Assembly (NCBI GenBank): GCA_001939145.1
Contig: LSRX01000682.1
Coordinates: 229,093 to 293,092 of the forward strand
Length of the DNA stretch: 64,000 nucleotides
Origin: Symbiodinium microadriaticum
Taxonomy: Eukaryota; Sar; Dinophyceae; Suessiales; Symbiodiniaceae
Direction of reading: 5' to 3'
Positions 1 through 16,100 of the stretch are shown piece after piece; within the stretch, counting starts at the first letter, position 1; the number at the start of each line of letters is the position of its first letter. A model generated the notes under the pieces. That model searched no databases, was not told the DNA's origin, and saw nothing but the letters and a program-made list of their open reading frames with translations. The position numbers and the translations under genes were made by a program.

Positions 1-100
1 CCATGAACCCTGAAAATCCCTTTCAAAAAGAACCCCTAAACGCTAAACTCTAAACCGCAAGAGAACTCCTAAACCCCAAACCCTAAGCTCTAAACCGTAC
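1..100. repeat. degenerate telomere-like (CCCTAAA) repeat
   Basis: Spaced, imperfect copies of the CCCTAAA heptamer at the left edge of the window. They are interrupted by unrelated bases, so this is interstitial sequence and not a true chromosome end. Confidence 0.7.
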
Positions 101-112
101 GGCCCCCCTCAC

Positions 113-175
113 ACTTTGTTCTCGCCTCCACTGGCCAGGGAAGTCCCTTAAGAGCCGTTCGGCTTGGTGCTGCGC
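113..175 (-). CDS. candidate isolated internal exon (21 codons)
   Basis: The minus strand reads 21 open codons (AQHQAERLLRDFPGQWRREQ and one more residue) between a pyrimidine-rich acceptor ending CTTGCAG and a GTGAGG donor. Phase is 0 at both ends. The composition is charged and amphipathic, unlike the surrounding telomere-like DNA. The neighbouring exons would be to the right, beyond the GCGT array, or outside the window. No family is recognised, and an open run this short could be chance. Confidence 0.3.
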
Positions 176-456
176 CTGCAAGGGTCCCGCTGTTCGGGCG
201 AAATTGAAAGAAGAGTATAGGGTGTGTAGGTTATATTGTCTTGTTATTACTGTTATTCTTCTAGAAGTTCTAATAAGTATGGTGGAATTGTGATATGTAA
301 GAAGGAGCCCTAAGCAATAGTACTGGTGGCTTCGATGCTACTTTCAGATGTTCATAGGTTGTTCCTTCACCCCCCAGCTTTAAGCCTGTGCTGCGTTATG
401 GGCGGAGAGAACATTGAAACGTAGATGTCTATCCGTGGATCCCAAACTACCGTTTT

Positions 457-2911
<2,455 letters not shown>

Positions 2912-2912
2912 N

Positions 2913-2946
2913 TATACACTCAACGGCCTAGCCCTGCAAACCGAGT

Positions 2947-2979
<33 letters not shown>

Positions 2980-3200
2980 CCTGAGCTTAAGCCTGAGAGC
3001 AAGCACTCCCCCCCTGATCCGGCGCTCTTTGGGGCTGACGCCTAAACTGGTTTAGGGCTTCATTACGCTCTCTAGGGACTCTAGGGTTACCGGATTCTAG
3101 GTCAGAGGTATGCCCTTGGGCAACTTTTGCAAACCAACCTGCAACGAATTGCTAAATCTTCATATTATACACTCAACGGCCTAGCCCTGCAAACCGAGTC
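2913..3200. repeat. 34-bp direct duplication flanking an N junction
   Basis: The 34 bases that follow the N (2913-2946, beginning TATACACTCAACGG) recur exactly at 3167-3200. Between the copies is a GAGA-rich tract at about 2947-2979. The arrangement looks like a failed gap closure and may not be a genomic repeat. Confidence 0.7.
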
Positions 3201-3255
3201 CTGCATAAAGTCGGTCAAACCTCACAGATCCCCAGAACATCTCTCAAACCCTACC

Positions 3256-3351
3256 TGGAGGTTCATGGGTAGTTATAAGTGGGGTTATCAGTCCCCGAAT
3301 ATGGGTTATCATTACAGTTGCCGTACTTACAACTAACCATGAACCTCCAAG
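3256..3351. repeat. palindromic element, family B copy 1
   Basis: Inverted ends built on GGAGGTTCATGGGTAGTT and its complement AACTAACCATGAACCTCC enclose about 60 bp. Related copies lie at about 42281, 45548, 45822 and 59476. The element has the size and structure of a MITE or a mobile hairpin; no transposase is present. Confidence 0.7.
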
Positions 3352-4402
3352 CATCCTGCCTCCATATTGGCCCACAGTCCAGGGGCCTAGGGCCCTAACC
3401 CTTCCAAAACTGGCTGCTTTTCCGGCTATACCAGTAATCCCCAAGCGGTAAATCCAAAACACACACAATTAAGCCCTGGACCCCCCGAAAGCCCCAAGGA
3501 CCCCAAAACCCGAAAGGCCCTTTACGCAGCCCGGATCATGTCCCCAAAGCCAACTATACACAACCCCGTTTTCTGTAAGAAACTTTATATGGATATTTCA
3601 TATAAGACAAACCGAGCAAGGAGAGCATGGTATACATAACCCCATGAGAAACAACAACTCTATAAAGACCAACCTAAACCCTAAACTGCTCTAAAATTTA
3701 GGGTTTACAGTTTCGTGTAAAACCCGAAGAAAAGCCGACCAGCAGGAGGGGGGCTTGCCTGGTAGGTGGCCTTGTGCACCGCAGTCAGACAGATTTTTCC
3801 AGTGCGGGCCCATGAAGCGAGTCGTGTTCGAGACCTTCCTCAGAACGATGGTTTAGGGGTTTAGGCTTAGGTTTTGTTTTCTTAATGTCTTGCCTTAAGC
3901 ACAAACTTGAAAAAGAAACAAAAATAATGAGGGTTGAGTGTAAATATGAAAAGTTGAGGTGAAGTTGCACCGAAATCCAAGCCGAAGCCGCAACCTGAAA
4001 CTTACAAAAACGTGCATTCCAGCGACCATAGGGCATCTGTCAAGCTTGTGGAGGCGCACTTCCACACCTCGTACGCGGCCACTTCGATTAATGACGAGCC
4101 ATCCAGGGAATCTAATGCAACTGGTCTTTTTTTCTGTTGGGTCTGGCTCTCCCTAGTCTGTCTCTGGCATCTCTGGTCAGATGAATGCGATGATAACAGT
4201 ACTGTCGTGGGGCATTGAGTTTCCCTACATACGTGGAGCTATCACAAAAACTACCTGCTTGAAAACGACATGGGTAAACTCACCGCAGCAAAGAAGGGCC
4301 TTAATAATTCGAACAGGGCTTTGGACAATATGATGCTATCTACAAGGAAACTTTGATGGGACTGCCTTACAACCCTACACCCCAAAACCCTAAACCCCTG
4401 CA

Positions 4403-4879
4403 TTAAACCCCCAAGCAGAGCCAGGGTGCTGCGGCTGCCAGAAGCGACTTTTCAGAACCTACCTCAAGATAGTTCACCTGCAGCAGGGCGGGGTGTGGGG
4501 TCTGTTAGAGTTTCGGAGAAAGGTCTCCAGGGTGCAGGAGTAAGGAAGGGGTTTCGGGTTCAGGGGTTTAAAACGGCATGATGGGGATTTATCGCTTTGC
4601 AAGCGTATCCTTCCGCTGTGAAATTTGGATTTGGGTGTACCACACCACCAACCCCGAACTCTACCCACCCTAAGCACTCCAGGAAGGGCCAAGGCTGGCG
4701 GAGTGTTGCAAAAACTAAGCACTGAAATCCTAGTTGAGGGACATCTAGGTCAAAGTCTCACATGGATCAAAGCTGAAGGGCCGAACAAGCATTTCCGAAC
4801 AGGTTACCTCTACAAAACTACAAAAGCACCAACCCGTGTCATCCCGCAGTCGCTCAGCCGTCTTTGCAGAATTAAAGAA
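4403..4879 (-). CDS. candidate 3' exons of a small unknown gene
   Basis: Two minus-strand exon candidates join in phase 0. Exon 4808-4879 has 24 codons containing NSAKTAERLRDDTGW and a GTAACC donor. Exon 4403-4501 has 33 codons, follows an acceptor ending CTCTAACAG, contains LLQVNYLEVGSEKSLLAAAA, and ends at a TAA. The intron of about 306 bp holds telomere-like motifs. The upstream start was not found. No family is recognised. Support rests on in-phase joining and residue composition only. Confidence 0.3.
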
Positions 4880-5160
4880 CTCGAATCTCATTGAACTTAA
4901 GCCTTGACTTGCAAAGCCGTGTGCACCTTTAGCCTTGAGACCGAAAGCCATCCACCAATCCGAACCCCTACTATACGGGCAGTATTCATTAGGAGATGCT
5001 TTGGGGGTCATAGTAACTATATAGTAATAACGTTGAATTGTATATAGCATCCCTACGGAACAGAAAAGGTATTCAACCATATTCGACCCCTCTATTTCCG
5101 CCACTTACCACCTCCAAGCCCTACCTATTGAAGCCCTAAGTCCCGAACCGCTCTGTCTCG

Positions 5161-5366
5161 TTCTCTCTCTTTATCTCTCTCTCTCTCTCTCTCTTCTTTG
5201 CCAGGGCATGGGAGGCGGTTTAAGCCCCCCGGCCACTAGGGCCCCCCATCTGTTATGGGGCTTTGAGGAGGCGTGAGAACAAGGTTTACGTGTTTTCCCC
5301 GGGATTATCTTTTAAGTTATGGAGTACGGGCAAGTGATAAGTGAACAAGTAGTCTCTCTCTCTCCG

Positions 5367-5418
<52 letters not shown>

Positions 5419-5452
5419 ACTCACTCACTCACTCACTCACTCACTCTCTCTG
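5161..5452. repeat. CT/CACT microsatellite cluster
   Basis: Two (CT)n tracts (about 5161-5195 and 5345-5415) and an ACTC tract (about 5414-5446). Simple repeats with no gene seen; the sequence between about 5.1 and 5.7 kb holds nothing else I can support. Confidence 0.85.
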
Positions 5453-6107
5453 TCTCCTGGCCTTGATAGGCCGTTGCGCCCCATGAACCGCATAGGGCAG
5501 GCAGTAGTCCAGAGACTCGCGGGGAAGGGTCCATTTCGTCCGATGTCATGGAGGGAACTGGGGAACTGATGCAAACCTACGGGGATGCATATGGACTACG
5601 TAGCAACCTCTGATAAAGTCTTGCTGTTTTCTTACTCGGCTAATTACTGGGGACCCACATCGCAGGGCCGATCAAGGGACGTAACTGGACGAGGGCGCTG
5701 ATGCAGGCGAAATTTGCGAGCTTGATTTGGGGATCGCAGGGTGTGCTCATGCAGCAAGATGTTGCGGAGGTTTTAAAAGATTGATGCAGAAACGTTGGGT
5801 TGTGGCTGCTCTGTTTCACAGGCTTCTCCCACGCACAAATAATTGCGATGTTTTTCTAGATTGTGGTTGCAGTCCACGTTGCCCGTCGATTTTTATCTCA
5901 TCACCTGAACATGTGTGGACTGTGTAGACATGCGCAAGGCTTCATTACGTATGCATGTGCTGCTCCTTCTTTGCGCCGCCTTACACCAACACCCGAACCT
6001 ACCTCAAACTCAAAACTCCTAAATACTCAGCCTCGTAAACCCTCCAGTACTAAAGCCCTTAAACCCAATGAGACTTCTATTCTCCGAAGCCCTAAACCAC
6101 GCACTAT

Positions 6108-6362
6108 TTAGGGTTTATAGGGTTTAGGGTTTAGTATTAACCCTAACGCCAAAAAACCTAAGGTAACCCTATAAACCCTAAACCCTAAAACCCTAAACCC
6201 TGAAACCCTTTTTAAGCACGGACTTGCAGTGTATGCCGGCAGCGAAGCTCGAGGGCAGAGCCTTCCTCAGTCACCTTAGGAGACCTAGGGGATGCACACA
6301 CGACCCTGAAACCCTAAACCCTGAACCTTAAACCCTATACCCCAAACCCTAAACCTTAAACC
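6108..6362. repeat. telomere-like repeat cluster with strand switch
   Basis: GGGTTTA copies at about 6108-6135 are followed by CCCTAAA copies to 6210 and again at 6300-6362. The change in orientation gives a potential long hairpin. Confidence 0.7.
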
Positions 6363-7026
6363 CGGATCCAAATGCTTTGCACCTCGAAGACGTCCCGACA
6401 TCCCGGAGCTTGGCAGGGTTCCTTGGCTTCCCGAAGAGGCTTTTTTTACGACTCGGCGAAAAAAGGCGTGGAGTAGGGTTTTAAGTTTAGGGTTATATAA
6501 ATTCTACTATAGAATAAGGGATCATTGAAGAATGGAGAGTATAAGTTTGGGGTTGAAGTTGAGGATTCAGGGGTTAGGGTTTGAGGGTTTAGGACCTTAG
6601 GTGTAAACGACATTATAAGTACTGAGGCTCTCTGCATTTTTCACAAGGGACTCGATCGCTGCCCTTACTGCCCGGCTCGACCCGCGACACAGTACCCATA
6701 CATCAATTTCATAGTATTTCGGCTCTGGAAAGCATCCTGGAATTGGGGTATATTCCTGAAATCATAGAGGGGCCGCTCATAAAATCGCTGCCTGATTGTA
6801 TGCTCTGCAAAACCAACAGGCAAGGCTGTCACTTACACCGTACGATGGAGTTGGAGAAAACAAAACCATAAGCTGAAAGCCCCCAGCCTCAAAAGGCTTT
6901 AAATCCTCGGCCCGCGATATCAACATAGACCGAAATTGCAAGCCCCGAAAATACCTCAACCCGTTCCCCAAGTACGTAGTCCAGCATCCTCCATCGAATC
7001 ATACTTCGAATAGAAGCCTGCAAACC

Positions 7027-10000
7027 TCAGACCCTTAACGAACGCCCAGCTGCTGTGGCTCTGGAGAAGTTTGGCTTCACCGCCACATCCTCGTAAGTCA
7101 GCATTCCTGAGGGCAGGGCCTGGGGGCCTTCAATGCCGGGCTAAGGATAATCGAACGCTCTGTGTTGGGGTCTGCGTTGGGATGTATGTTACTCCCCCTA
7201 ACTATCTTGAGCCCTAAACCCTAAAACCGATACGCGAAGGTTCTACAAGAAACCCACAAACCTTAAGCCCTCTTGAGGGCTCAAGGTTCAAAGCCCTCCT
7301 AGGCCTCAAGATCTCCATGCAACCTCTCCGCCCTCGAGGCCCGGAAGTGAACCCTGCCCTCCTCAGAAGGTAAGGCTTTAGGGTTGAGGGTTAGGGTCAC
7401 GAAACCATAAACAAAAACGCAAAGGTTAAGGGGCTGAGGGTTTAGGGTGAAGGGTCACTCAACCACAAAAACAAACGCAACAAAACATAACCACAAGCAC
7501 CCAAGAGCGAGTAGCAAGCTAAAGCCCAGCACCCCCAAGATCCTGGAGAGCCCAGCGGCGACGGAAGGACGCGTAGGGTAACTCCGGCCCGAAGTAGTTC
7601 CTAAGGTGCTCTTGGCTGCGAAGAGAGCACAACACGCCGCAGTGAAGGATACCACGGATACTACGGTTAAGGGATGGACTATAGTTTAGGGCTCATAAAG
7701 AACTCAAGGTACCGTTGCAAGGCCTGGGATCAAAACTGCCAGAGTGTTTCTAGAAGATTTCTGGCTGAGGGTCCATCTGGGTTTTTTTCCCTCTCGCATG
7801 GCTAAGGATCTGGGTTTAGGGTTTAGGGACTGAAACATCCGAACACAATAAAGGGTTTCTAAACTCTGGCAACTCGGGCAATGCAGGCGAGGGTGGACCA
7901 TAGTTCGCAGGGAAAGCCCCTGCATCCCAGATCAACAAGACGTTAAGGGTTTAGGGTTTCGGGCGCTTGGCTCACTTATCGACTTTTGTGTGCTTTGGGG
8001 GTTTCAGTTGAGAGGGCTCCAGGCCCAAACCCTGATATCCCCAAACCCCCTCTAAACCCAGCTTAGAGCTCGGAGTTTCGGCCTCCTGCTCTTGGCGATG
8101 GCTCTAGCGACCCTAACGAAGTGATAGGCATCGTTGGCTGAACCCCAGAACTTAGGGTTTTAGGGTTTAGGCGTACAGCTCAAGAAGGCATACTGAAGCT
8201 TGCCATCCCCAGAACCGATCATTTCAACTGCCAAGCGTCGTCGGCATCTCGGCTTTGTGCCTCTTTCGACAAACTGATTTTGGGTTTTGGAGCCTTGAGG
8301 GGTCTATGACGTACGGTTGGTTCTAGGAACCGGATCGTAAGGCTAGGCTTTCCATTTCAAGCAAGGTATGCTACCCAAAGAGCCCAATTCCCCCTAATTG
8401 ATTAAGATATACCTTAAACCATAATATTAAGGCCCTTATAACTTAAGCTATATTCCTTATTTAAGGGGCATTGGGCTCTCTGGCTATGCTGTATGTACAC
8501 ACGGATAAACACGGTTTGCTTTTGAGGGCTCCCGACATCGGCAGGACTCTGATGTTTAGCCAAGGGGCGTGCATGGTCTAATTAAACTCAGTTGTATATC
8601 ACGAGGGATAAGATGAGAATGACAAGAACAACGAGACTGTTAACAGTGCGACGGAAAGCCGGCAAATGCAATCGCGCTCGCGCAGGTAGACACAGATAGA
8701 CGGATACCGTGCATGCAATGCCGAACAGACGAGACACGAGACAAGCAGTGCAAACAAACGCGCAAGAAGAAGGGGGAAGACAAAGCAAGAGTCCCGGGTT
8801 TGAGGTTTCGGCATGCGGCATACTATACCCTAAACCAGAAACAAGGCTTGAGGGTTTTCAGGGCTTTATGCTTCCAGGTCACGTGGACGAGGCTTTCAGT
8901 CCTAGACTTCACACTCTGCGCCCGAAACCCAACCACTTAAAACTCAAACCCTCTCAAAATGTCCTATACCCTAAGCCCTAACGCCAACCCGAAACCTTAA
9001 AACCTAAACGCAGCCCCCTTAAAAAAAAAATCGGAAGTGTATCTAGAAGTTCGCTCCGAAACCCTCTAAACCCTAAACCCTCTAAGCCCTCTGAACCCTA
9101 GACCCTAAACCCTTATAACTTATTATTAACCCTAAGGCAGGCCTGAAGAGATGAGCTGACTCGTCCCAGACCAGGCTGCCACCAGAGGCCACTGGAAGCT
9201 GGTAGAACGCCTGACACGCCTGCTGGCGGAGTTAGGGTTTAGGGGGTTTAGGGGTTGGGGGTTTAGGGTTTAGGGGTTGAGGGTTTAGGGGCAGCTGTAA
9301 GTTGAGCGCCTTTTTTCACCTGGCGCTTCCAGCAGGATAGAGTCTAGGGTTTAGGGTAATCTCGGCAGCCATCAACCTGAGCTCCAGGCCTGTGCACTTG
9401 GGGTTTTGGTAATTATGTTGCAGGGTTTGCAGCAACGGTTCGGGTTTTTAGGTTCTGGCTTTCGGTTTAGAGCATGACATCTGCCTGCTGCGATGGTAGT
9501 CAGGAGCTTAGAACATGTTGCGCCCAAGAGATAAATAAACACTGGTAGATCCAACACCTGAGCCTCCATTCTGCTCGCAGCATGAACCTTTGCATGAAAT
9601 CGCCTCCACCATTACTAACTTCCCCCAAATACTGACTATTTCCGTGAAAAAAGTATGTAGAATTGGGGTGTTAGTCTTGAATCTTCCATTGCTCAGAATC
9701 TTTCCGTTGGCAGGCTGCAAACCTTGCAGTCCTACGGTCCTGCTGCAGTTCTTGCAATCCACAGGAACCCAAAACCCTGAAGGGAAAGGAACTCAACTCA
9801 GAGAGTTTCGATACAATATTAAAGTATTTGCTCTGTAGCCGCAGTCACCGCACCACACGGGTGCCTGGCTGCGGAGAGCAACAAGCGCCCGCTGACCCCT
9901 TCGGTTTTCGCTGTACCTTGGAAACATTGCTGGTGGAGGATTTGGGGTGAAATGCACCTTCTTAGCACCTTCAGGTGCCTATACTCCACTCCCACCCTGA

Positions 10001-12466
10001 CGGGTTCACCCTAATTACAGGATTTTCGAAACAAGGAAGCATTCCCCCTGTGAATTCTCAATGTAAAATCCATGATCGCAAGAACAACGCCGGGAAACTC
10101 TGGGGGGACCTCGTCATTCTCGAGCACTGTCCCGTTCCTGCCGCCAGATGCACGAAAGCACACCGAGCACTGCAGCCTCTTTGCTTCGGGCTTCATGTCA
10201 AACTTACCGGTCGCCGACACGGTGCAGAAAACCCGTCCCCCGTTCATAGCCACGAGGTAAGCTCCATTTTGGATCACGCTCTCTTTGTAGTTGAGGTGTT
10301 GCCGGATGGTTAGAAACGCAAAACCATCTTGCACGACCTAGGCTGACAAACAAAATGAAAGACTTGCCAAAACCTATCCCCGAACACCAGTATAGCACAG
10401 ACCCAATAGACCTGAAAATCTGCACAAGCCAGCCCTCATTTCCTAGCACCCTAAAGTTTTGAATAGCTAGAACAGGTTTTTGTTGGGAGGCGGGGATGGA
10501 CGATCCTAACATAGCGTTATGGAGCACCGAAGAGCGGGGTGTTCAGCCCTCGACTGTAAAAAACGCTGGGCCCTGAACCCGAAACCTGTGCTGTAGCGCC
10601 TTGCAGCTCGGTTGTGCTGCGCTTGCAGGAGGCACCTCATCGCCAAACGAGAAGGGTTTACGGTAAAGTTTACGGTTTAGTGTTCAGGGTTTCGGGTTTA
10701 GGATTTCGACTCATGCACTCGCACCAGGCAGGCATGGCATACACTGTCCGAGATGGCTACATGTACGTACCAAGCTGCCTCGGCAGAGAGCTGGACAACA
10801 GAAGATGAAAACAAATAAAACAGATGTACACACATAAAAGCTCTCAATATGCCGGCTGCATAGGCGAGTCCATGTGTCGGTCAAGTCCTAAAGACATTGG
10901 TTCATGTCCTCAGATCCAACTATTTAAAAACGGTCGATCAGAATATGTTTGAGTCGGCATGCATTGTATAGCCGCCACCTCTCGAGCTGTTTCCACTCAC
11001 TCAGCGGCCTCAAATTCAATCCTAAAGGAGCAAGCAGTCATCGTGACCTGATTTCTGTTCAACATAGCCTTCCTCGCAAATTCGTTGTTGACCACGCCTT
11101 CATCCATGATTGTTCGGCAAAATGCCGTGAGCTCCATACGCATCGTCACATTACACCTCACCCCGCATAGAGAGGCCTTCAAGTGCTTGCGTGGTTCTGA
11201 ACATGCAGGAGCTTCTGAATTCAGCATTTCCTGAATACGAATGCAGGTGCAGCTTGCATGCACATCGATAGCAATAGATCCACCATGGTGCCAAATGCAG
11301 GGGTTCATAAATTCAGCTCTCTAGAGTGCTGTCACACATGATTTTTGTCGCACCACTCCAGCAGCGTATGTGCGATTTACTTGCGGATGCGGTCACCTGC
11401 TAGTTCCGGAATGTCTTCATTTGGCCAGAGTAGGTGGGACAAACACTTGCATGTCGCCCCCCATTTCCCAGACTACTCACAGGCAGCACATGGCCGTTTT
11501 GATGCTGGTTGTCCAAAGATACTGCTGTCACAAACTCAGCACAAGCCTGGGCACAGTGGCTCCCTTCAATAACCAGTTGTGAGAACATTTGTTCACCACT
11601 CCCTGTGGTTCGAATCGTCAATGCCAGTGTATGATCCAATATGTCGTGGTTCTCCAGAAGCTACTGTGATCACCCACACTGGCTTTCATCGCAAACGCAG
11701 TTGCGACGATGCTTGGCCATCGAGTTGTCGCAGGCTAGTGGTTTGGATTACTAATAATAAGAGGAGCAGGTAGCTTCCTCACCTTCGAACACGGCCAAGC
11801 ATGCAGTGCAGGCAGGCGACGTCAGTTGGGCCGGACTCCTGCGGGAGCGGGGGCCCTGGCGTGTTGGCGGAGCCATCAACTTGTCCTCCAAGCAACCAAA
11901 GAAAAAGAGACACGAAATATAAACAACAAAGAACTTGTCGTCTCACAGCAGACATGTGCCACTTGAAAAGCAGTTCTCCGAACGGCGACCAGTCAGAGGA
12001 CACAACCACCTTGAGCCCCATCGACGTTGCGACGACCGCGAGGTCCTCAAACGACCCCCAAACGGATCGCTCTCGGGAGTTCCGCCAGGGAAAGCTCACC
12101 GCTTGTGGACACTGGCAGCACCGTGAGAAACCGGGTGTTTGCCGTGAAGATCGCGAGCGATGGAGCCAAAGCGCCCAAACCCCACCTCGATTTGGTCGTG
12201 CCTCTCAGGGTCACCCGGCATCACCTGCACGAACCGGGTTGCCCCCGAGGTCTTGTTCAGAATCGGGGCTATAACGGCACCGTACTCCGTGAACTTCCGG
12301 GCAAACGTGAGCCGGGATAGGCGGCACCAGCAGTGGTCATGAGGAAGCCCTGGTTTGCGATGAGCAGCTTGTCAGTGATCGAGTCGAAGCTCAAGCCTGC
12401 GGGTGCCGAAGGGGCAGGGCCGGGCCCTCGCCGAGCGATGGCTCCAAGTTCGCCTGCTGCCGCCAT
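7027..12466 (-). CDS. multi-exon gene of unknown function (about 11 exons found)
   Basis: I do not recognise the family. Exons on the minus strand that join in phase, 5' to 3': 12332-12466 (ATG start, MAAAGELGAIARRG), 12122-12293 (NKTSGATRFVQVMPGDPER), 11935-12071 (MGLKVVVSSDWSPFGELLF), then an uncertain stretch, then 11048-11131, 10208-10337, 10126-10169, 9143-9219, 8221-8273, 8083-8137, 7543-7615 and 7027-7119 (stop TGA). From 11131 down to the stop every junction keeps frame. Donors include GT (10207), GC (9142, 8082) and GA (8220, 7542). Introns range from 38 bp to over 900 bp, and the long ones contain telomere-like repeats. The stretch 11.15-11.93 kb has further open segments (about 11137-11308 and 11400-11639) that I could not join. 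A hydrophobic 18-codon in-frame segment after 11935 may be a short intron or a membrane helix. Confidence 0.5.
8378..8483. repeat. palindromic element, family C copy 1
   Basis: AGAGCCCAATTCCCCCTAAT at the left end mirrors ATTTAAGGGGCATTGGGCTCT at the right, with an AT-rich core containing TTAAGGCCCTTATAA. Other copies are at about 20290 and 29111. It lies between coding exons of the unknown gene, so it is intronic in that model. Confidence 0.7.
9061..9355. repeat. telomere-like repeats on both sides of an exon
   Basis: CCCTAAA copies at about 9061-9130 and GGTTTAGG copies at about 9230-9355 flank the exon at 9143-9219. They illustrate that introns here are packed with this motif in either orientation. 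Confidence 0.65.
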
Positions 12467-13168
12467 GGTTCGTGGAGCTGCAAGGGCGGCTTGTGATAGA
12501 GGCGTAGGGGTACGGGCACGGTTAGGCACTGCCAAGGAAGTCGATGAGACTCTTCGTTGTACCCCCTTGAGCCAACATGGCTAAGGTTCAGGATTTTTTC
12601 AGGGTTCAGGGTTCAGGGCAATGTGTTTTTTGCAGCTCTGGTCTCAAAGTTTCAGCAGCTGTCTAGTGCCTATGAATATTAGTTCGCAAGTTTCCAGAAG
12701 CGTCTACAAGTTGTCTGTACAGGTTTCTTGTGCTTTTGCTTTCAGGGGTTTGAGTGGTGTAGCAGTTCAGCAGTTCAGCACGAACTAACTACATGGTCGC
12801 CTTCTTGGGGTTTTAAATGTTTTTAGGTCTGGTTAGGATGGGGTGTCCTATTGCTAGCGTCCAGGTTGACCGAGGTTCCCGTGAAATAATTTGAGATCGA
12901 GGCTTTCCCGGTATAGTCAAGTTATATGGGAGATTTGGTACAGGACGCAGGGGCGGAATGCAGAGTTCAGGGCATAGAGTTCAGTGTTTCTGGCTCTGCA
13001 TGGTGGTCGATCATAAAGTGGCTCGCACAAGTGTCCGACAGTCCGACAGTGAAATTAAACTGCAACCGAACATGACCTCGATGTCTCATTCATGCCAGGG
13101 TTCGATGATGTCTGTGCCACGTTTTCAGCTGCAGCAGGGGCTGCGTCGGTTGTCCTGAACTGGCCGCA

Positions 13169-16100
13169 CTAGGAAAGAGAATTCAGCTTGGCGCTGCAAG
13201 GAAGACTTGATAACCCGAACCCTGGTATGGAGAAGGAAGAGAGATGTGAAGCAGCGCCTTCGTTACAGATCTATAAAGTTTCACCACACCAAGGACACTC
13301 ATCGATGTCGTCAAGGACCTGTCACAGAGTATACACGGTCACCAAAGCCCAAATACACCTACCTTTTGTGTTTCTGCTCGTCTTGCTAGAAGCCTGTCGG
13401 CCTCGTGAGTTCCTCTGTCGAACGCGTACTGCGAAATCGTGACGAATCAACTTTCCGAATCAACTGTCGAAGCTCTAGCCTGAAAGCTCTATAGAGCCCG
13501 CAGAGAGCCTTTACATTTTGGGGCTGAGGGCCTGGGGCTTCCCATTTCGGGGCTCGCAGGGCTTTCCAAGACTCCCACGAACCCCGGCCGAGATTATCAT
13601 AAACAAATAAACCGTACAAGAAATCCTGTCTTGAACAATTCCTTCGGTTTATTTTCAAAGAGCACAAAAATTTCTGAAAAAGCCGAGGTTCAAGCAAAAG
13701 AAGGTGAGCGCCACGGCACGGAGCATGTTGTGCTCCCCAGGCGCAGGCGCTGCCATCAACGCAGTACCGGGCTTGTCTGCATTCGCTTTAGGGTTTTAGG
13801 GTTTAGGGTTTTAGGGTTTAGGGTCAACTGTTCTTGCAAGTGTTGAGGAGTCTACACTCCACAGGGGAACTCAAAGATGCGAAGGAAAAGCACCCCCCCA
13901 AAACAACCTCAGGCCCCCAAAANAGGCAAAAACTCCCCCACTCCCTAAACCCTAAACCGCAGGCCACTTTCAGGAGTAAGATTGCTGGCCCGAAGGCGCT
14001 TGAGCCCCGTGGGCTGTTCGGATGATGGCCGTTGAAACTATAAGTAGAGTAAGAGTAGTATAAAGTAGCAGTAGAAGTAGAGGTAGTCGTAGTCGTAGTC
14101 GTAATAGAATTAGTAGTAGTAGTAGTCGTCGTCGTCGTCGTCGTAGTCGTAGTAGTCGTAGTAGTAGTAGTCGTCGTCGTCGTCGTAGTAGTCGTAGTAG
14201 TAGTCGTCGTCGGCGTCGTCGTCGTCGTCGTAGTAGTAGTAGTAGCAGTACTAGCAGCAGTGGAAGCAATAATGCTGTCAAGATCCTTCTCCGAACTGTC
14301 GGGCTCCTCTCAAACCAACTCACCCCAGATCCCAGACCTGAAACTCGACACCCTGAACCCAAACCAGGACGCTCGCATACTACGGGCTACAATCGAGGAT
14401 AGCTGGGGATCTCTAGGCAAACCCCAGCTATCTTCCGAAATCCTAAAAGGGGGAAGTTCCGATCCGAGAAAAAAGGCGCTCTTTTTTCTGCTCGGGCAAG
14501 GCAAATTAGCGGCCTTAGTCCAGGAAGACGGAGCCACCTGAGGTTCGGGTTTTGGGTTTTGGTCTCGGGGCTTTCCGATTGAGGTTGACGGTTACTTGGG
14601 GTTACCAGAGAGTCTTGGTGCATGGTGCGCAGTCTTCTAGAAACTTCCTTGGGCCTGTCTTTTTTTTTCCGGGGGTGTCTTGTCTAGGAATACCAGGAAT
14701 AGTTTTCAAGCCTGACTTCGCCTTTTGGAGGGTCTGCTTCTCATATCTTTTTAAGGCATTTGCCCAAAGACCATACTATAGAAGGCGTTCTGGCTATTTT
14801 GAGCCTTAGGGTTAGGCAACAGACCTCCAACATCTCACGGACTGCGTTCTGGTTCTTCGGATTCGGGTGGCTGGCCCAGACATTTACGAATTGCTCCAAA
14901 ATGTCGTAGAGTTACCTGTTCAGTTGGGCTTTGCTCCTGTCGTTTGCCTCAGCATCCAATCCATGTCGCCCTCTCTCTCTCTCTCTTTCTCCTTCGCGCT
15001 CTCGGCATATTGAAGTTGGGCTTGTTTGGTTTTGAGCTCGTTGATTAAGCATGTGAGCATCTTTTACAAGTACATGAAATCTTTCGTCGGAGGGACCAGA
15101 AGTCTTCCCAAAGGACCAGATAAACTGAAATCGCCCCTCGCATCCCCATACATGCGAAGGCAGCCACAAACCCAAGCCCTAAACCCCAAGCAGCAAAGAA
15201 ACACGTAAATCTCCGGCCCCTAAGCCCCCCCCCCCTACCCTAAACCCTAAACACCTAAACCCTAAACACCGTCTCTGCTTCTTCAACTTGGGCCAGAGCT
15301 GGATGCTTGTGCCTTCGCGGCGGGGGCTTTGGCGAAGGCCACGGAGGACCTGGTTTAGGGTTTAGGGGTTTAGGGGTTCGGGTTTATAGGACTGAAGCTG
15401 CACAGGCCAATGACACCTTCACGGCCTGGATTGATTAGGATTTTAGCTTGGGGTTTACTGATCCGTTAGCCGTCACGAACAGAATGCGGGTTTGAGGCAG
15501 ACTGCAATATAACTTTATAATGGCCTATACTACTACAAGGGGATAAGATTATATACTCAATATACTAGATCGGCGGATGTTAGTCAGACTGACTATTCAA
15601 ACTTTGCTTATGAAGTGAGGACTTGGGCGGGTTCCGTGTAGTGCTGGGGAATTCGACAAGTTTGGGGCAAGAGCGGTTTGGGGAGTAAGTTGTGTCGGCA
15701 CATTCCGGTCCGCACAGGCTGACAAAATCAGATCTTCACTCTAGGCCCTTTTCCGTGTCCAGACCCTGTCAGGTCTAGGCCCCTGAGCCCTCAAACCCGC
15801 CATAAACTAATCAGCATGCCTGTGGTTTACTTAAAGTGAAACCTTGGCCGCAAATCATTCTGGGGAACCCCGATGGCAGAACTCCTACATGCAAATAGCT
15901 TGACGGGTTTGCGAAGGAAATCACCTAAATAGTCACCATACCGCTGAGGGTCCCAAGAGACCCACGTACCTTCCGCAGAATGGTCCTTAAGCACAAGTCC
16001 TATCATTACTTTGCTATGACTATTATCACAATTGTTGTCATCACCTATCCCTAAGGCTCAAAATAGCCCAAAAACCTTACAAAGTATGGTCTTTGGGCCC

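Noticed and set aside
13970-14362. 130-codon Leu/Arg-rich protein on the minus strand
   Set aside because: It is a direct translation of the TAG/TCG trinucleotide array.
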